A stretch of DNA of 64,000 nucleotides from an uncultured Clostridia bacterium (GTDB taxonomy: Bacteria > Bacillota > Clostridia > Oscillospirales > Ruminococcaceae). How positions within the stretch are numbered: the stretch's first letter is position 1; the number at the start of each line of letters is the position of its first letter. The notes under the pieces were generated by a model. The model worked only from the letters and a program-made list of their open reading frames with translations, was not told the DNA's origin and searched no databases. Where the stretch lies: assembly GCA_944387885.1 (NCBI GenBank), contig CALXGR010000006.1, positions 1 to 64,000 of the forward strand. The letters run 5' to 3'. Below are positions 48,571 through 57,138 of the stretch, in pieces. The translations under genes and the position numbers were made by a program.

Positions 48571-49274
48571 ATCAGTTCACTTAGCAAATAGATGAGAACC
48601 AGATGTACGGGATAAAACCAGTAAAAGAAATGCTGCATTTTCCACTTGCCTCTTTTCCCGGTATATACTGAAAGCAAAATTAAAGCGGCCAATGAAAACC
48701 ACTGAACGCCACCCAAATTCATGCAAAGAAGAAAAAGGCCTATAGCAAAGCTGCCCAGAGAAAACGCACGGGCTTTTGCTTTTGGAGCGATCCATTCTCC
48801 AAGCATGGGAAACAGGGGCAGCAATGCACCCCAAAAACCGTAATCGATGGTAAGGAAGCTGCAAAGGAGCGCTATCCCTGTCATAACGGCCACTGTCAGG
48901 ATCAGGGCTCCCGTACTGCCGGGGCCATTCATTTTTTTCAGCCAGTTCTGACAGGCCCACAAAAGGCCGATGGACAAAGAAAAAGTGATCAGAATGTTTC
49001 CATAGAATTGGTGGCTGAACACACCGTAGCCCACCACGCAGAGCGTTCCCATGGCCAACATTCTGCCCAGGTAAGCCGCCGGGCGGTGGGTGTACTTCAT
49101 TCCTTCATAAATGAAGTAGGCGAAAATCGGAAACGCCAACCGTCCTATAATTCGAAAAGCTATATACTGGGGAAATATCTGTACTCCCAGATGATCCACC
49201 ACCATAGCCGCCGCAGCAATCGCCTTTAGCTGGTTCTGGGAAAGACCCACCAGTCTTGTTTCTTCCACTGTCAC
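48567..49274 (-). CDS. TraX family membrane protein
   Basis: A 235-residue integral membrane protein with about seven helices, of the TraX family. F-plasmid TraX acetylates pilin, while chromosomal relatives in Bacillota are thought to be acyltransferases of unknown substrate. The start LSQNQLKAIAAAAMVVDHLGV (about 11-31) is the family signature, with the conserved D-H pair. RIIGRLAFPIFAYFIYEGMKYT follows. The closing motif is FFYWFYPVHLVLIYLL. It marks the start of a patch of accessory-type minus-strand genes (CAT, MATE, MarR). No conjugation genes are near, so a conjugative role is unlikely. Confidence 0.87.
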   Translation of the reverse strand: MTVEETRLVGLSQNQLKAIAAAAMVVDHLGVQIFPQYIAFRIIGRLAFPIFAYFIYEGMKYTHRPAAYLGRMLAMGTLCVVGYGVFSHQFYGNILITFSLSIGLLWACQNWLKKMNGPGSTGALILTVAVMTGIALLCSFLTIDYGFWGALLPLFPMLGEWIAPKAKARAFSLGSFAIGLFLLCMNLGGVQWFSLAALILLSVYTGKRGKWKMQHFFYWFYPVHLVLIYLLSELI

Positions 49275-49325
49275 TTTCCTCCACTGTTATCCTTTTCCGA
49301 CATTCACACTATTTTCCATATTGGA

Positions 49326-49967
49326 TCAATGTTCAAATCGTTTTTCTTCTTTGATTAGATCCTGCAATTCATTTATAAAACGGCTGACATGAAAACCATC
49401 GCAGACTCCATGGTGGACCTGAACAGCCAGAGGAAGCCACCAGCGTTTCTCATCTTTATAGTATCTTCCCATGGTGAAAATAGGAAGCAAATAGCCGTAT
49501 CCCTTTTCCAGATTCAGATTAAATCCCTCAAAGCTGGTCCAGGGAACCATGGACACAGGAAAATTATTATCAGGAAGATTGGGCTTTGGGGACATTCCTT
49601 CCAAGCATCCATACTCTTTCTGGTCTTTCTCGTAGTTAGCAAAGAACTTTGCATAATCCGGATCATATTCTGTCCAGATATTGGAGAAGGTTTCACTGTC
49701 CTTATGGAAAACCGTATAACAAGGTATCATCTGAGAGTAGACTCCCAGCTCTTCCCTCTCGTTGAAAGCAGTACGAAATTCCTCATGTTTATTTACAACT
49801 GTCGTGATTGCATAGAGCATGGCTGGATAAAGTTTTGTTTTCTGATTCAAAAGAGCTGTAATATCCAGCTTTACCGTGATGCTGTAAGTACAGGGTACAT
49901 GAGAAAAATAATGTTCAAAATATTCTTTTCTCTTCCAGGTTTCCAGATTTATTTTATGAAATTCCAT
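49326..49967 (-). CDS. cat: Chloramphenicol O-acetyltransferase, type A
   Basis: A 213-residue trimeric acetyltransferase of the type A CAT family, which acetylates chloramphenicol with acetyl-CoA. The catalytic histidine is in QVHHGVCDGFHVSRF (about 186-200). HYFSHVPCTYSITVKLD and MLYAITTVVNKHEEFRTAFN are typical blocks, and the protein looks close to the CatP/CatD group of clostridia. The gene and its flanks are clearly AT-richer than the rest of the window, suggesting acquisition. No insertion sequence flanks it. Resistance is inferred from family membership; some relatives act poorly on the drug. Confidence 0.88.
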   Translation of the reverse strand: MEFHKINLETWKRKEYFEHYFSHVPCTYSITVKLDITALLNQKTKLYPAMLYAITTVVNKHEEFRTAFNEREELGVYSQMIPCYTVFHKDSETFSNIWTEYDPDYAKFFANYEKDQKEYGCLEGMSPKPNLPDNNFPVSMVPWTSFEGFNLNLEKGYGYLLPIFTMGRYYKDEKRWWLPLAVQVHHGVCDGFHVSRFINELQDLIKEEKRFEH

Positions 49968-50146
49968 TTTCTGTCCCTCTTTGCAGCGCTTTTCCTTTTC
50001 CGGTCCTTGACCTGCATAGGGATTATACCATAAATCTCAAACTTCTTCACCTTGTTTTCTTTTACGCTATTATAGCTCTATTTTTCTTTTTCACGGAATC
50101 AACTGCCATGTTCCCTTTTCAAGCTACGACAATTGTCTTTTGAAAA

Positions 50147-50190
50147 CAAAAAAGAATCCCCGGAGCCATATCCCGGGGATTTCTTTAATA
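50147..50190 (-). terminator. MATE gene terminator
   Basis: AATCCCCGG...CCGGGGATT hairpin overlapping the last codons of the MATE gene, followed by TTCTTTTTTG on the minus strand. The remaining 49968-50146 is AT-rich, with two TATAAT-like boxes that could serve cat. Confidence 0.8.
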
Positions 50191-51537
50191 ATGATATTTT
50201 TTCTGTTTGAGCCTGAGGAACCCGGCTCCCAGAAGTACTGACATAATTTCAGCTGCCAATACTGACAGCCAAATTCCCTGTATTCCAAGAATTTGCGGAA
50301 GAGCTATGATTGCCAGGCTCTGAAATACCAAAGTTCTGAGAAAAGAGATAATTGCGGAGGTAATACCATCGTTCAGAGCTGTAAAGAATCCGGAAGCAAA
50401 AATGCCGAATCCCATAAACAAAAATGAGAGCGCAAAGATTCTGAACCCGGAAACCGTCATTTGGAAAAGCAGCTGGTCATACCCCACAAAAATGCTTGAA
50501 AGGGGTCCCGCCAGGACCTCTGCGCTTGCCACCATTCCAAGGCCCATCATTCCAGTCAGGAAAAGACTTTTTCTCAAAAGGCTTTTCAGTTCACCATAAT
50601 TTTGTGCGCCATCATGGAACCCAATCACCGGGGCCGTTCCGATGGTGTATCCTATAAAGGCCGCCGCAAAAATCATGCTCACATACATCATTACACCGTA
50701 GGCAGCTACTCCGTCCTCCCCTGCAAATTTCATCAGCTGAAGGTTGTAGAGAATTCCTACCAGGCTCATGGAGATGTTGCTCATAAATTCAGAAGAGCCG
50801 TTTATACATGCTTTGGTGAGTATTCTTCCATTGTAATTGGTTTTTCCCAGCCGCAAAAGACTTGTGTTTTTCCTAAAAAAATAGATAAGCGGGATGCTTC
50901 CGCCCACCACCTGAGCTGCCGCAGTAGCCAAAGCGGCGCCGGCCAGTTTCCACTCCTGAGGCAGGCCAATTACCAGAACCGCATCCAACACCATATTGGT
51001 GAGCCCTGACAGCACGGTAACGGTAAGCCCCAGCTTTGGTTTTTCGGCTGCCACAAAAAAGCTCTGAAACATAACCTGAAGTACATAAAAAGGGAGCGCC
51101 GACAAAATAATCCTGGCATATACTATACAGTTTTCCTGAAGTTCTCCCTGAGCCCCAAGCAATGCGGAAAGCGGTCTGAGAAATACAATTCCCAGAATTC
51201 CCAGAGCCAGGCCCACTAAAAATGCAGTATAGACAAACAAGGAAAAGTACTGATTTGCCTTGTCTTTTTCTCCCTCGCCATAAGTTTTGGATACCAAAGC
51301 TGTTCCGCCAGTGCCGAACATGAATCCTACCGTTCCCAGAATCATAATAACGGGCATAATCAGGTTAATGGCAGCGAAGGGTGTTTTCCCTGCAAAGTTG
51401 GATACAAAGAATCCGTCTACCACACTGTATATAGAGGTGAAAATCATCATTGCTATGGATGGCAGGGTAAACCGAATAAGCCGTCTATAGCCGAAATGAT
51501 CTGAAAGCCGGATCTTTGTTTTTGCCGCCTTTTGCAT
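50185..51537 (-). CDS. MATE family multidrug efflux transporter
   Basis: A 450-residue transporter with 12 predicted helices in two halves, of the MATE family (Na+ or H+ coupled drug export). The ATG at 51537 lies just behind marR, with GGAGAAGATTT upstream. The N-terminal half has IMIFTSIYSVVDGFFVSNFAGKTPFAAINL and GTGGTALVSKTYGEGEKDKANQ; the second half repeats the plan with VGFMFGTGG-like elements (AYGVMMYVSMIFAAAFIGYTIGTAPVIGF). Pairing with a MarR regulator supports a drug-responsive pump. Substrates cannot be predicted. Confidence 0.92.
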   Translation of the reverse strand: MQKAAKTKIRLSDHFGYRRLIRFTLPSIAMMIFTSIYSVVDGFFVSNFAGKTPFAAINLIMPVIMILGTVGFMFGTGGTALVSKTYGEGEKDKANQYFSLFVYTAFLVGLALGILGIVFLRPLSALLGAQGELQENCIVYARIILSALPFYVLQVMFQSFFVAAEKPKLGLTVTVLSGLTNMVLDAVLVIGLPQEWKLAGAALATAAAQVVGGSIPLIYFFRKNTSLLRLGKTNYNGRILTKACINGSSEFMSNISMSLVGILYNLQLMKFAGEDGVAAYGVMMYVSMIFAAAFIGYTIGTAPVIGFHDGAQNYGELKSLLRKSLFLTGMMGLGMVASAEVLAGPLSSIFVGYDQLLFQMTVSGFRIFALSFLFMGFGIFASGFFTALNDGITSAIISFLRTLVFQSLAIIALPQILGIQGIWLSVLAAEIMSVLLGAGFLRLKQKKYHY

Positions 51538-51538
51538 T

Positions 51539-51976
51539 TTAAATCTTCTCCATCTCCCGCCGGAAACTTTCCGCATACTGTTCCATCAGCTTCAGGTATT
51601 CCTCCACTTTTTCCTCCGGCCATCTGCTGAAAGAATTGATTTCAGCCTCATAAATCCGGGCCACTGTCTTTTCTGCATAGTCCCGCCCTTTGGGAGTAAA
51701 GGACACTTTTTTTGCCTTGCCGTTATGCTGTTCCAAGCTGAGTAGACCATCCTTCACAAGCCCCTGCACGGCAGAATGGATGGTCTGTTTGCTGATTCCG
51801 GAATTTTTTTGAATATCTCCCAGCAAGCACTCCCCGCCTGCATCGTAAATAGAATACAGCACAATGGACACACTGTCACTCATCCCAAGTTTCTGAGAGA
51901 ACTGATGATAAAGCCCATTCATTTCCGATGTCAGATAATTGATTTTATGGATTATACTTTTCTTTAACTGTTCCAT
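51539..51976 (-). CDS. MarR family transcriptional regulator
   Basis: A 145-residue MarR-type winged-helix repressor. The ATG at 51976 is chosen for GGAGG eight bases upstream. The helix-turn-helix is CLLGDIQKNSGISKQTIHSAVQGLVKDGLL (about 54-83), with the wing LEQHNGKAKKVSFTPKGRDYAE. It is immediately upstream of the MATE gene (1 base gap) and is expected to repress both. Two direct copies of a dyad operator lie on its promoter. The ligand is unknown. Confidence 0.93.
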   Translation of the reverse strand: MEQLKKSIIHKINYLTSEMNGLYHQFSQKLGMSDSVSIVLYSIYDAGGECLLGDIQKNSGISKQTIHSAVQGLVKDGLLSLEQHNGKAKKVSFTPKGRDYAEKTVARIYEAEINSFSRWPEEKVEEYLKLMEQYAESFRREMEKI

Positions 51977-51989
51977 AGCGCCCTCCGAA

Positions 51990-52043
51990 AGTCCGATTTC
52001 GTACCATTTCAAGCATTATAGTCCGATTTCGTACTATTGTCAA
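51990..52043 (-). promoter_or_regulatory. MarR-MATE promoter with two operators
   Basis: Consensus TTGACA (52043-52038) and TATAAT (52020-52015) are 17 bases apart. The dyad AGTACGAAATCGGACT lies in the spacer (52020-52038) and is repeated 30 bases downstream (51990-52008, one base different). Repressor binding at both would block polymerase. The 30-base spacing puts both on nearly the same helix face. Confidence 0.85.
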
Positions 52044-52062
52044 GAACTTATAGAATTGCAAT

Positions 52063-52102
52063 AAAAAAAGCCCCAGGCGAAGAAAACATCTTCGTCTGGG
52101 GC
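52063..52102 (-). terminator. tmRNA terminator
   Basis: GCCCCAGACGAAGA / TCTTCGCCTGGGGC hairpin followed by TTTTTTT on the minus strand, 6 bases behind the tmRNA CCA end. Confidence 0.9.
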
Positions 52103-52107
52103 AGATG

Positions 52108-52459
52108 TGGTGGAGATGACGGGAGTCGAACCCGTGTCCGAAAAGAAGTCCAAGGGAGTATCTCCGGGTGCAGGACATTTACAAAATTCCCTCACTGCCA
52201 GGCCAGTGCCCAGGCCGACAGATCAGTAGCTTCATTGGTTCATGGCCGCCTGCAAAGCTTAGGGCTGCTCACGTTCAGCGCCAAGTCGACGCCCGGGACC
52301 CCTCAAGGCGCTATTGAGGGCCGGACGGCTGCGTTAATTAAGCAGCGATTGCAACTGTACGATTGTCAGTTAATTTTTCGGCCGGATTTTTACATGGTTC
52401 CCGCCAGCCATGACCCGCTGCTCCCTCTTCCCTCTCCCCGTCGAAACCATTACATCCCC
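52108..52459 (-). ncRNA. ssrA: Transfer-messenger RNA
   Basis: A 352-base tmRNA that rescues stalled ribosomes. The 5' end GGGGATGTAATGGTTTCGAC pairs with the 3' end CATCTCCACCA, the universal tRNA-like domain with encoded CCA. The tag frame (52382-52338) encodes AEKLTDNRTVAIAA then TAA, ending in the AxAA proteolysis signal. T-arm GTTCGACTCCCGTC is typical. It follows smpB, whose product binds it, with 40 bases between them. A hairpin TCCCGGAA...TTCCGGGA lies in that gap. Confidence 0.96.
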
Positions 52460-52499
52460 ATGGTTTCCCGGAAAATTCCGGGAGAAAAGCATTTGTATT

Positions 52500-52967
52500 T
52501 TACCGCATTTTCAAAGCACGGTCAATATCCCGCTTGGCGGATTTTGCCGCCTCGGTGGCCCGTTTGTCGTAAAGTTTCTTTCCTTTACACACTCCCAGTT
52601 CCACCTTTACCCTGCCTTTTTTGAAGTACAGGCTGAGAGGGATCAAGGTATATCCCTGGAGTTTGATTTGCTGACCCAGACGGCGAATCTCGGCCTTATG
52701 CGCCAGCAAACGCCGGACCCGAACCGGGTCTTTATTGAAGATGTTACCCTGTTCATAGGGACTGATATGCATTCCCTTCACATAAAGCTGCCCATCTTCA
52801 ATATCGACCCAGGCATCCTTAAGATTTACATGGCCGGCCCGCAGGCTCTTGACCTCGGTGCCCACCAGTTCGATTCCTGTTTCCAGGGCTTCCATAACAA
52901 AGTACTCATGCCGGGCCTGACGGTTGACGGCGATGGTCTTGGTACTTTCTTTTTGTGCTGTTGCCAC
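52500..52967 (-). CDS. smpB: SsrA-binding protein SmpB
   Basis: Binds tmRNA and delivers it to stalled ribosomes. The 155-residue protein has the conserved OB-fold blocks [47 protein letters not shown] and the basic tail ([23 protein letters not shown]). It lies directly upstream of ssrA on the same strand, an arrangement common in bacteria. GGAAAGGAGGAAAC precedes the start. The N-terminus is slightly extended with polar residues. Confidence 0.97.
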   Translation of the reverse strand: MATAQKESTKTIAVNRQARHEYFVMEALETGIELVGTEVKSLRAGHVNLKDAWVDIEDGQLYVKGMHISPYEQGNIFNKDPVRVRRLLAHKAEIRRLGQQIKLQGYTLIPLSLYFKKGRVKVELGVCKGKKLYDKRATEAAKSAKRDIDRALKMR

Positions 52968-52997
52968 AGCCGTTTCCTCCTTTCCGGCAGATAAACG

Positions 52998-53594
52998 TTA
53001 CAGTTCCCCCCGGCCGCTGATAGCCCGGTAGAGGGTAGTCTCATCCGCATATTCCAGGCTACTGCCCACCGGCAGACCATATGCCAGCCGGGTGACCTTT
53101 ACCCCGAGGGGTTTGATCAGGTTGGCCAGGTACATGGCAGTAGCCTCACCCTCCACAGTGGGGCTGGTGGCCATAATGACCTCCTTTACCTCACCGTTCA
53201 GGCGTCGGAGCAGCTCTTTGACACAAAGCTGTTCTGCTCCGATTCCATCCATGGGACTGATAAGACCATGAAGAACATGGTAAGTTCCCCTGTATTCATG
53301 GGTACGCTCCACCGCAGTAATATCCCTGGGAGTTTCCACCACGCAGATGGTGGACTTATCCCGCCGGTTGGAAGCACAGATCCTGCACACATCATTCTCT
53401 GTGTAATCCTGGCAGATTCTGCACCGGTGAAGCTTGGTTTTTGCATCCTTAATAGCCTGAGCCAATTCCTGTGCTTGGGCATCAGACATATTCAGGACCT
53501 GATAGGCCATCCGGGTCGCCCCTTTTCGGCCAATGCCGGGAAACCGGGCAAACTGGTCTACCAGCTTTTCCAGACTCTCGGAGTTGTATTCCAT
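52998..53594 (-). CDS. recR: Recombination protein RecR
   Basis: Works with RecO and RecF in gap repair by forming a DNA clamp. The 198 residues have the helix-hairpin-helix start (LVDQFARFPGIGRKGATRMAYQ), zinc motif CRICQDYTENDVCRICAS (about 57-74) and Toprim domain with ICVVETPRDITAVE and MATSPTVEGEATAMYL. Order dnaX-ebfC-recR is the classic one, and it is separated from ebfC by 11 bases. Confidence 0.97.
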   Translation of the reverse strand: MEYNSESLEKLVDQFARFPGIGRKGATRMAYQVLNMSDAQAQELAQAIKDAKTKLHRCRICQDYTENDVCRICASNRRDKSTICVVETPRDITAVERTHEYRGTYHVLHGLISPMDGIGAEQLCVKELLRRLNGEVKEVIMATSPTVEGEATAMYLANLIKPLGVKVTRLAYGLPVGSSLEYADETTLYRAISGRGEL

Positions 53595-53605
53595 AAATAT
53601 GCTCC

Positions 53606-53944
53606 TTACAAGCCGGGAATATTCATACCGCCGGTGAGCTTGCCCATCTCGGCCTCGGTGGTCTCGTCCACTTTACGGACTGCGTCATTAAAAGCGGCAG
53701 CAATCAGGTCTTCCAGCATCTCCACATCATCGGGGTCCACTGCTTCGGGCTTGATATGAAGGGCGGTAACTACATGCTTACCGGTCATGGTAACTTCTAC
53801 CATTCCGCCGCTGGCGGTTCCCTGGAATTCAGCGGCTTCCAGCTCGGCCTGCTTCGCCTGCATTTCCTCCTGCATTTTCTGAGCCTGACGCATGAGAGCG
53901 TTCACATCAGGTTTTCCATATCCTTTAGGCAGTCTTGCTTTCAT
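53606..53944 (-). CDS. YbaB/EbfC family nucleoid-associated protein
   Basis: A 112-residue small dimeric DNA-binding protein. Family blocks are MRQAQKMQEEMQAKQAEL (helix 1), TGKHVVTALHIKPEAV (beta region) and LEDLIAAAFNDAVRKVDE (helix 3). EbfC-like proteins bind and bend DNA. It sits between dnaX and recR as in Bacillus yaaK. Start and family are clear; a specific regulatory role is not known. Confidence 0.93.
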   Translation of the reverse strand: MKARLPKGYGKPDVNALMRQAQKMQEEMQAKQAELEAAEFQGTASGGMVEVTMTGKHVVTALHIKPEAVDPDDVEMLEDLIAAAFNDAVRKVDETTEAEMGKLTGGMNIPGL

Positions 53945-53966
53945 AACAGTTCTCCTTCAATCGGGT

Positions 53967-55610
53967 TTATTCTTCATCCAGCACTTCCAGACCGGCATTT
54001 TTCATCCGTTCCAGGCTGTTCTGGACAATTTCACTTTGAGATTGCTTCTTTTCCTGGGCACCAGAGGGGGCATAAGGTCCAATGCCATAAGCCACCCCTG
54101 TAATCTCCTGAATAATCTTTTTCAGGGTAGCCTGGCTCCGCTTGCTTTCCCGGAGAAATTCCCGTCCGAACTCATTGCATTCAAACAGAATCCGGGGTCC
54201 ATCACAGTAACCTTTGGATCCTTTCAGGAAGGAATAGCATCCATGGTCCTCGGTCTTCAGCCGTTCCAGGACCGCATCCCACTGTTCAAAAGGCACCGGC
54301 TTCTCCAGTTTTTTCCGAGGCGGTGCTTCCCGCTGGGGAACAGTCTCCTCCTTTTGAGGCTGAGCTGTTTCCTTGACTTGGGGCTGAGGTTTGGGCTGTA
54401 TTACAGGCTGCACCGGCTGAGGTGCAGGAGCCATATTGCCGGAGGGCAGATAGGGTTCCAGATTCGGTTGAGCCGCAGCCGGTGTATAGGGTGCAGGGGT
54501 AAAGGCCACTGTCTGTAGAGGCTGCGCCTGGGTAGGCATAGCCAGTTTGATCAGCGCCATTTCCAGCTCAATACGGGGATCTGTTCCCTTTCCCATCCGT
54601 TCCAGGGCCGCTCCCAGTCCCATAATAGCCTGAACTGCAGCCTGATACCCTATGGCTTTTCCTTTTTCCAGATACTGGGATTCTTCCTCAGGGGGAATTC
54701 CAGCCAGCAGCTTTTCGCCGCCGGAAATAGGGGCAAGCATAAGGTTCCGGTAATGCTGAATCAGTTCCTCACAAAGACGTTTTACGTCCACTGACCGCTG
54801 CCGAAGCTGAGCGACCTGGGCAAGCACCTGGGAAACCTCTCCCCGGGAAATGCCGTCGCTGATCTGGAACAGGTAGCTTTTGTCTGTAACACCGGCCATC
54901 CGGCGCACCACATCTTCATCAATATGCTGGGCCACACCGGCACAGGTATCCAGAATAGATAAAGCATCCCGGAGCGCTCCATCAGCCAGACGGGCAATGA
55001 GCGCCGCAGCCTGAGGAGTCAGGTCAATCTTTTCCTCCCCTGCCACGTATTCAATGCGGCTGGCGATATCCTCCGGCAGTATCCGTCCAAAGTCATACCG
55101 CTGGCAGCGGCTGAGAATAGTGGGCAGCACCTTATGAATCTCGGTGGTGGCCAGGATAAAGACCACATGGGCGGGAGGTTCCTCCAGTATTTTAAGAAGT
55201 GCATTGAAGGCAGAGGTAGACAGCATGTGCACCTCGTCAATGATATACACCTTATATCGGCCCATGGTGGGCGTATAGGCGGTTTCATCCCGGAGATCCC
55301 GGATATCATCTACGCCATTGTTGGATGCTGCGTCGATTTCCTCCACATCCAGAATACTGCCGTTGTCAATGCCTTTACATATCTCACACTGGCAACATGG
55401 GTCACCATGATGAGGGTTTTCACAATTGATAGCCTTGGCAAAAATCCGGGCACAGGTAGTCTTACCGGTGCCTCTGGTTCCGGTGAACAGGTAGGCATGA
55501 CCGATACGTCCTGTCTCGATCTGATTCTTGAGAGCGGTAACAATGGCTTGCTGGCCCACCACGTCCTCAAAGTTCTGGGGACGCCATTTCCGGTAAAGTG
55601 CCCGATACAT
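53967..55610 (-). CDS. dnaX: DNA polymerase III gamma/tau subunit
   Basis: Clamp loader ATPase of the replisome. The ATG at 55610 (MYRALYRKWRPQ) has GAGGGGAGGGAACAGG upstream, and the family N-terminus fits; the upstream frame crosses the SRP RNA gene and is not coding. The 547 residues include Walker A GTRGTGKT (about 45), zinc cysteines CxxxxxxxxCxxC (about 65-80), DEVHML (about 118), and a C-terminal region after a Pro/Gln-rich linker (about 390-455). It lies between the SRP RNA gene and ebfC, as in Bacillus. Confidence 0.96.
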   Translation of the reverse strand: MYRALYRKWRPQNFEDVVGQQAIVTALKNQIETGRIGHAYLFTGTRGTGKTTCARIFAKAINCENPHHGDPCCQCEICKGIDNGSILDVEEIDAASNNGVDDIRDLRDETAYTPTMGRYKVYIIDEVHMLSTSAFNALLKILEEPPAHVVFILATTEIHKVLPTILSRCQRYDFGRILPEDIASRIEYVAGEEKIDLTPQAAALIARLADGALRDALSILDTCAGVAQHIDEDVVRRMAGVTDKSYLFQISDGISRGEVSQVLAQVAQLRQRSVDVKRLCEELIQHYRNLMLAPISGGEKLLAGIPPEEESQYLEKGKAIGYQAAVQAIMGLGAALERMGKGTDPRIELEMALIKLAMPTQAQPLQTVAFTPAPYTPAAAQPNLEPYLPSGNMAPAPQPVQPVIQPKPQPQVKETAQPQKEETVPQREAPPRKKLEKPVPFEQWDAVLERLKTEDHGCYSFLKGSKGYCDGPRILFECNEFGREFLRESKRSQATLKKIIQEITGVAYGIGPYAPSGAQEKKQSQSEIVQNSLERMKNAGLEVLDEE

Positions 55611-55629
55611 CCTGTTCCCTCCCCTCAAT

Positions 55630-55824
55630 AAAAAAAGCGGGCAAGGGATTGGGGTCTCCCCCTGCCGGGAATTGCTTGGGATACGAATGCGGGAGATCTG
55701 CGGCGCACAGAGCAAACCACTTAATGCTGCTCGGTTCCCCGCCTGACATGGTTCGTGGGGCCCCATCGCACAGGGCCCGCATCCGTATCCCAAACAATCC
55801 ACTTGCGAAAGTGCCTTGTCCGCT
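55630..55824 (-). ncRNA. ffs: Signal recognition particle RNA (large bacterial type)
   Basis: The minus strand carries the SRP domain IV hallmark, ATGTCAGGCGGGGAACCGAGCAGC, with the paired flank. 5' GCGGACAAGG pairs with 3' CCTTGCCCGC to close the molecule, and a TTTTTTT run at 55636-55630 ends it. The length of about 195 bases is between the short and long bacterial forms. The exact 5' end is inferred from the promoter spacing. Its position upstream of dnaX-ebfC-recR is the same as the Bacillus scr gene. Confidence 0.88.
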
Positions 55825-55830
55825 GGGACT

Positions 55831-55859
55831 ATTATAATATATCCCCTCAAAAAATGCAA
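55831..55859 (-). promoter_or_regulatory. SRP RNA promoter
   Basis: TTGCAT (55859-55854) and TATAAT (55836-55831) on the minus strand, 17-base spacer, giving a start near 55824. Confidence 0.75.
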
Positions 55860-55921
55860 GTATCCCTCACCAGGTGAAAAGGATTTTTCCTTATAGAGTC
55901 AAATCATCCTGCTCTGCAAAG

Positions 55922-55951
55922 AAAAAGCCCCCGGAAATATCTTCCGGGGGC
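55922..55951 (-). terminator. pta terminator
   Basis: GCCCCCGGAA-GATA-TTTCCGGGGGC followed by TTTTTC, 15 bases behind the pta stop codon. Confidence 0.85.
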
Positions 55952-55965
55952 AGAGCAAGCGGAAA

Positions 55966-56955
55966 TTACTTGTTGGACAGAGCTGCGGTGATGATAGCCA
56001 TCTTGTAGACTTCGTCAGCGTTGCAGCCACGGCTCAGGTCATTGATGGGGGCGTTCAGGCCCTGGAGAATGGGGCCGTAAGCGGCACAGCCGCCCAGACG
56101 CTGAGCGATCTTGTAACCGATGTTTCCGGAGTTGATGTCGGGGAAGATGAAGGTGTTGGCATGACCAGCCACATCACCGCCTACCTTCTTGGTAGCAGCA
56201 ACGGTGGGAGATACAGCAGAGTCAAACTGCAGTTCGCCCTCTACAGGCAGGAGAGGCATACGCTGCTTGATCTTCTCGGTAGCGTTCCGGACCTTGTCCA
56301 CGCTGGGGCCCTTTCCGGAGCCCTTGGTGGAGTAGCTGAGCATGGCGATCTGAGGATCAATGCCGAAGATCTTAGCAGTCTTGGCGGTCTCAATAGCAAT
56401 CTCTACCAGGTCATCCTCGGAAGGATCAATGTTGATGGCGCAGTCGCCCATGGCCAGACGAACGTCACCGCCCACAAATTCATGAACCAGAATAAAGCAG
56501 GAACTTACGATCTTGTTGCCGGGGCGGGTCTTGATCAGCTGGAGAGCAGGACGAACGGTATCAGCGGTGGAGTAGGTAGCGCCGCCCAGCAGGCAGTCAG
56601 CAATGCCCATTTCTACCAGCATGGTGCCGAAGTAGTTGCCCTGCTTGAGAGCCTCACGGCACTGCTCCTCGGTCATTTTGCCCTTACGCAGTTCTACCAT
56701 CCGGGCTACCATAGCTTCCATATCGGGGTAGTTGTTGGGGTCCATGACCTTAACACCGTTCAGACGGTAATGGCCTTCTTCCTCAATCTTGGCAATTTCT
56801 GCCTGGTCACCAATCAGGATAACATTGATGATATGGCCCATCCGCAGACGGCTGGTAGCCTCCAGAATCCGGGGGTCGGTGCCCTCAGTAAACACGATAG
56901 TGGGCTTCTTTTCCCGGTTTTTCAGGTCCGCAATCAGTTTATCAAACAACAGCAT
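55966..56955 (-). CDS. pta: Phosphate acetyltransferase
   Basis: Interconverts acetyl-CoA and acetyl phosphate, the route to acetate and ATP in fermenters. The ATG at 56955 has GAGGAGG upstream; longer frames lack support. The 329-residue length is the short, single-domain Pta of Gram-positives. Signature blocks are IVFTEGTDPRILEA, GMADCLLGGATYST-like (MGIADCLLGGATYSTADTVRPALQ), and FIFPDINSGNIGYKIAQRLGG. Codon use is strongly biased, suggesting high expression. ackA, often adjacent, is not in the window. Confidence 0.95.
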   Translation of the reverse strand: MLLFDKLIADLKNREKKPTIVFTEGTDPRILEATSRLRMGHIINVILIGDQAEIAKIEEEGHYRLNGVKVMDPNNYPDMEAMVARMVELRKGKMTEEQCREALKQGNYFGTMLVEMGIADCLLGGATYSTADTVRPALQLIKTRPGNKIVSSCFILVHEFVGGDVRLAMGDCAINIDPSEDDLVEIAIETAKTAKIFGIDPQIAMLSYSTKGSGKGPSVDKVRNATEKIKQRMPLLPVEGELQFDSAVSPTVAATKKVGGDVAGHANTFIFPDINSGNIGYKIAQRLGGCAAYGPILQGLNAPINDLSRGCNADEVYKMAIITAALSNK

Positions 56956-57138
56956 AGTAAGATTTCCTCCTCGCTTTTTTCCAAAGATGTCAGTAGACAC
57001 ACAGATGTATACATGCCGTTCTAGTCTTATTATAACGCAATGTTTCAAAACTTCAAGACAAATCAGCGATTTTGTGGTATCATAAGCTCATTGATATTTT
57101 TAATACAACTATTCGTGTTTGTTATACAGGAGGATAGT

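Noticed and set aside
52103-52130. Integration site duplicate of the tmRNA 3' end
   Set aside because: I looked for a repeat of the ssrA 3' end (GACTCCCGTCATCTCCA) through 48.5-52.1 kb and saw none, so an ssrA-integrated island is not supported.
55611-55859. Extended N-terminus of DnaX
   Set aside because: The open frame crosses the SRP RNA gene. MYRALYRKWRPQ at 55610 is the conserved start.
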